Shown here one piece after another: positions 24,917 to 25,000 of a stretch of 25,000 nt of DNA. The position numbers were made by a program, and so were the translations under genes. The stretch is from the NCBI GenBank assembly GCA_027972325.1, contig JAPMOS010000066.1, positions 102,501 to 127,500 of the forward strand. Direction: 5' to 3'. Position 1 is the stretch's first letter, and every line of letters starts with the position of its first letter. Below the pieces are notes generated by a model. That model was not told where the DNA came from and did no database searches. It was given only the letters and a program-made list of their open reading frames with translations. Source of the DNA: Paratrimastix pyriformis. Lineage: Eukaryota > Preaxostyla > Paratrimastigidae.

Positions 24917-25000
24917 CTGCAGTTGGCGAAATGGACACTATGTGGAGATGATGAAGAATGGGATGGAGGGAAGAGATCAGAGGTCTGAGGAGGAAAGAGG
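24917..25000 (-). other. Intron or leader of gene G at the window edge
   Basis: On the minus strand this is pyrimidine-rich with CATC words and ends in the acceptor AACTGCAG at 24917. It contains no coding frame that joins the next exon. Confidence 0.45.

Overview
The window looks like nuclear DNA of a free-living unicellular eukaryote. It has spliced protein genes with GC-rich exons, many microsatellites, and extracellular modules (CUB, filamin-type Ig folds) beside ARM and F-box/leucine-rich proteins. I cannot name the species. A GC-rich metamonad such as Paratrimastix is only a guess. Reading frames, exon phases and splice signals were worked out by eye.

Layout: 1-1201 is repeats (50-bp tandem repeats, ACAAG/CTTGT-rich tracts, a tRNA-derived sequence, a dispersed ~90-bp element). 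1202-1657 (+) is the 3' end of gene A, unknown. 1658-2873 holds two copies of a diverged ~460-bp duplication and GATG repeats. Gene B (8957-2874, -) has seven exons whose phases all close to a 1,771-residue protein: an N-terminal SANT/Myb domain and an enormous disordered tail. Gene C (9125-10011, +) is head-to-head with B across 167 bp and encodes a small secreted Tyr/Lys/Cys-rich protein. 10012-11709 has no firm gene, only weak coding candidates and poly-G tracts. Gene D (11710-17164, +, 5' end not found) encodes a type I membrane protein: CUB, CUB, three filamin-type repeats, Cys-rich stalk, one membrane span, and a Pro-rich tail with a PPPY motif. Gene E (17699-21004, +) is an ARM-repeat protein. 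Gene F (21562-23511, +) is an F-box/leucine-rich protein and may be the last exon of E. Gene G (24916-23680, -, partial) is unknown with a Glu/Pro/Gln-rich C-terminus and converges on F.

The strongest unexpected signal is at the splice sites. Of 22 introns I can place by frame and phase, 19 begin GTC and 13 begin GTCTG, instead of the usual GTRAGT. The largest intron of gene D is filled with arrays of TCTGG and TCTG, which repeat this donor-like sequence dozens of times just behind the real donor. A second signal is a short dispersed element (about 90 bp) found as full or partial copies in introns, gene flanks and once inside a coding exon. No functional links among the genes are evident beyond their arrangement: B and C may share a promoter region, E and F may be one transcription unit, and F and G converge.
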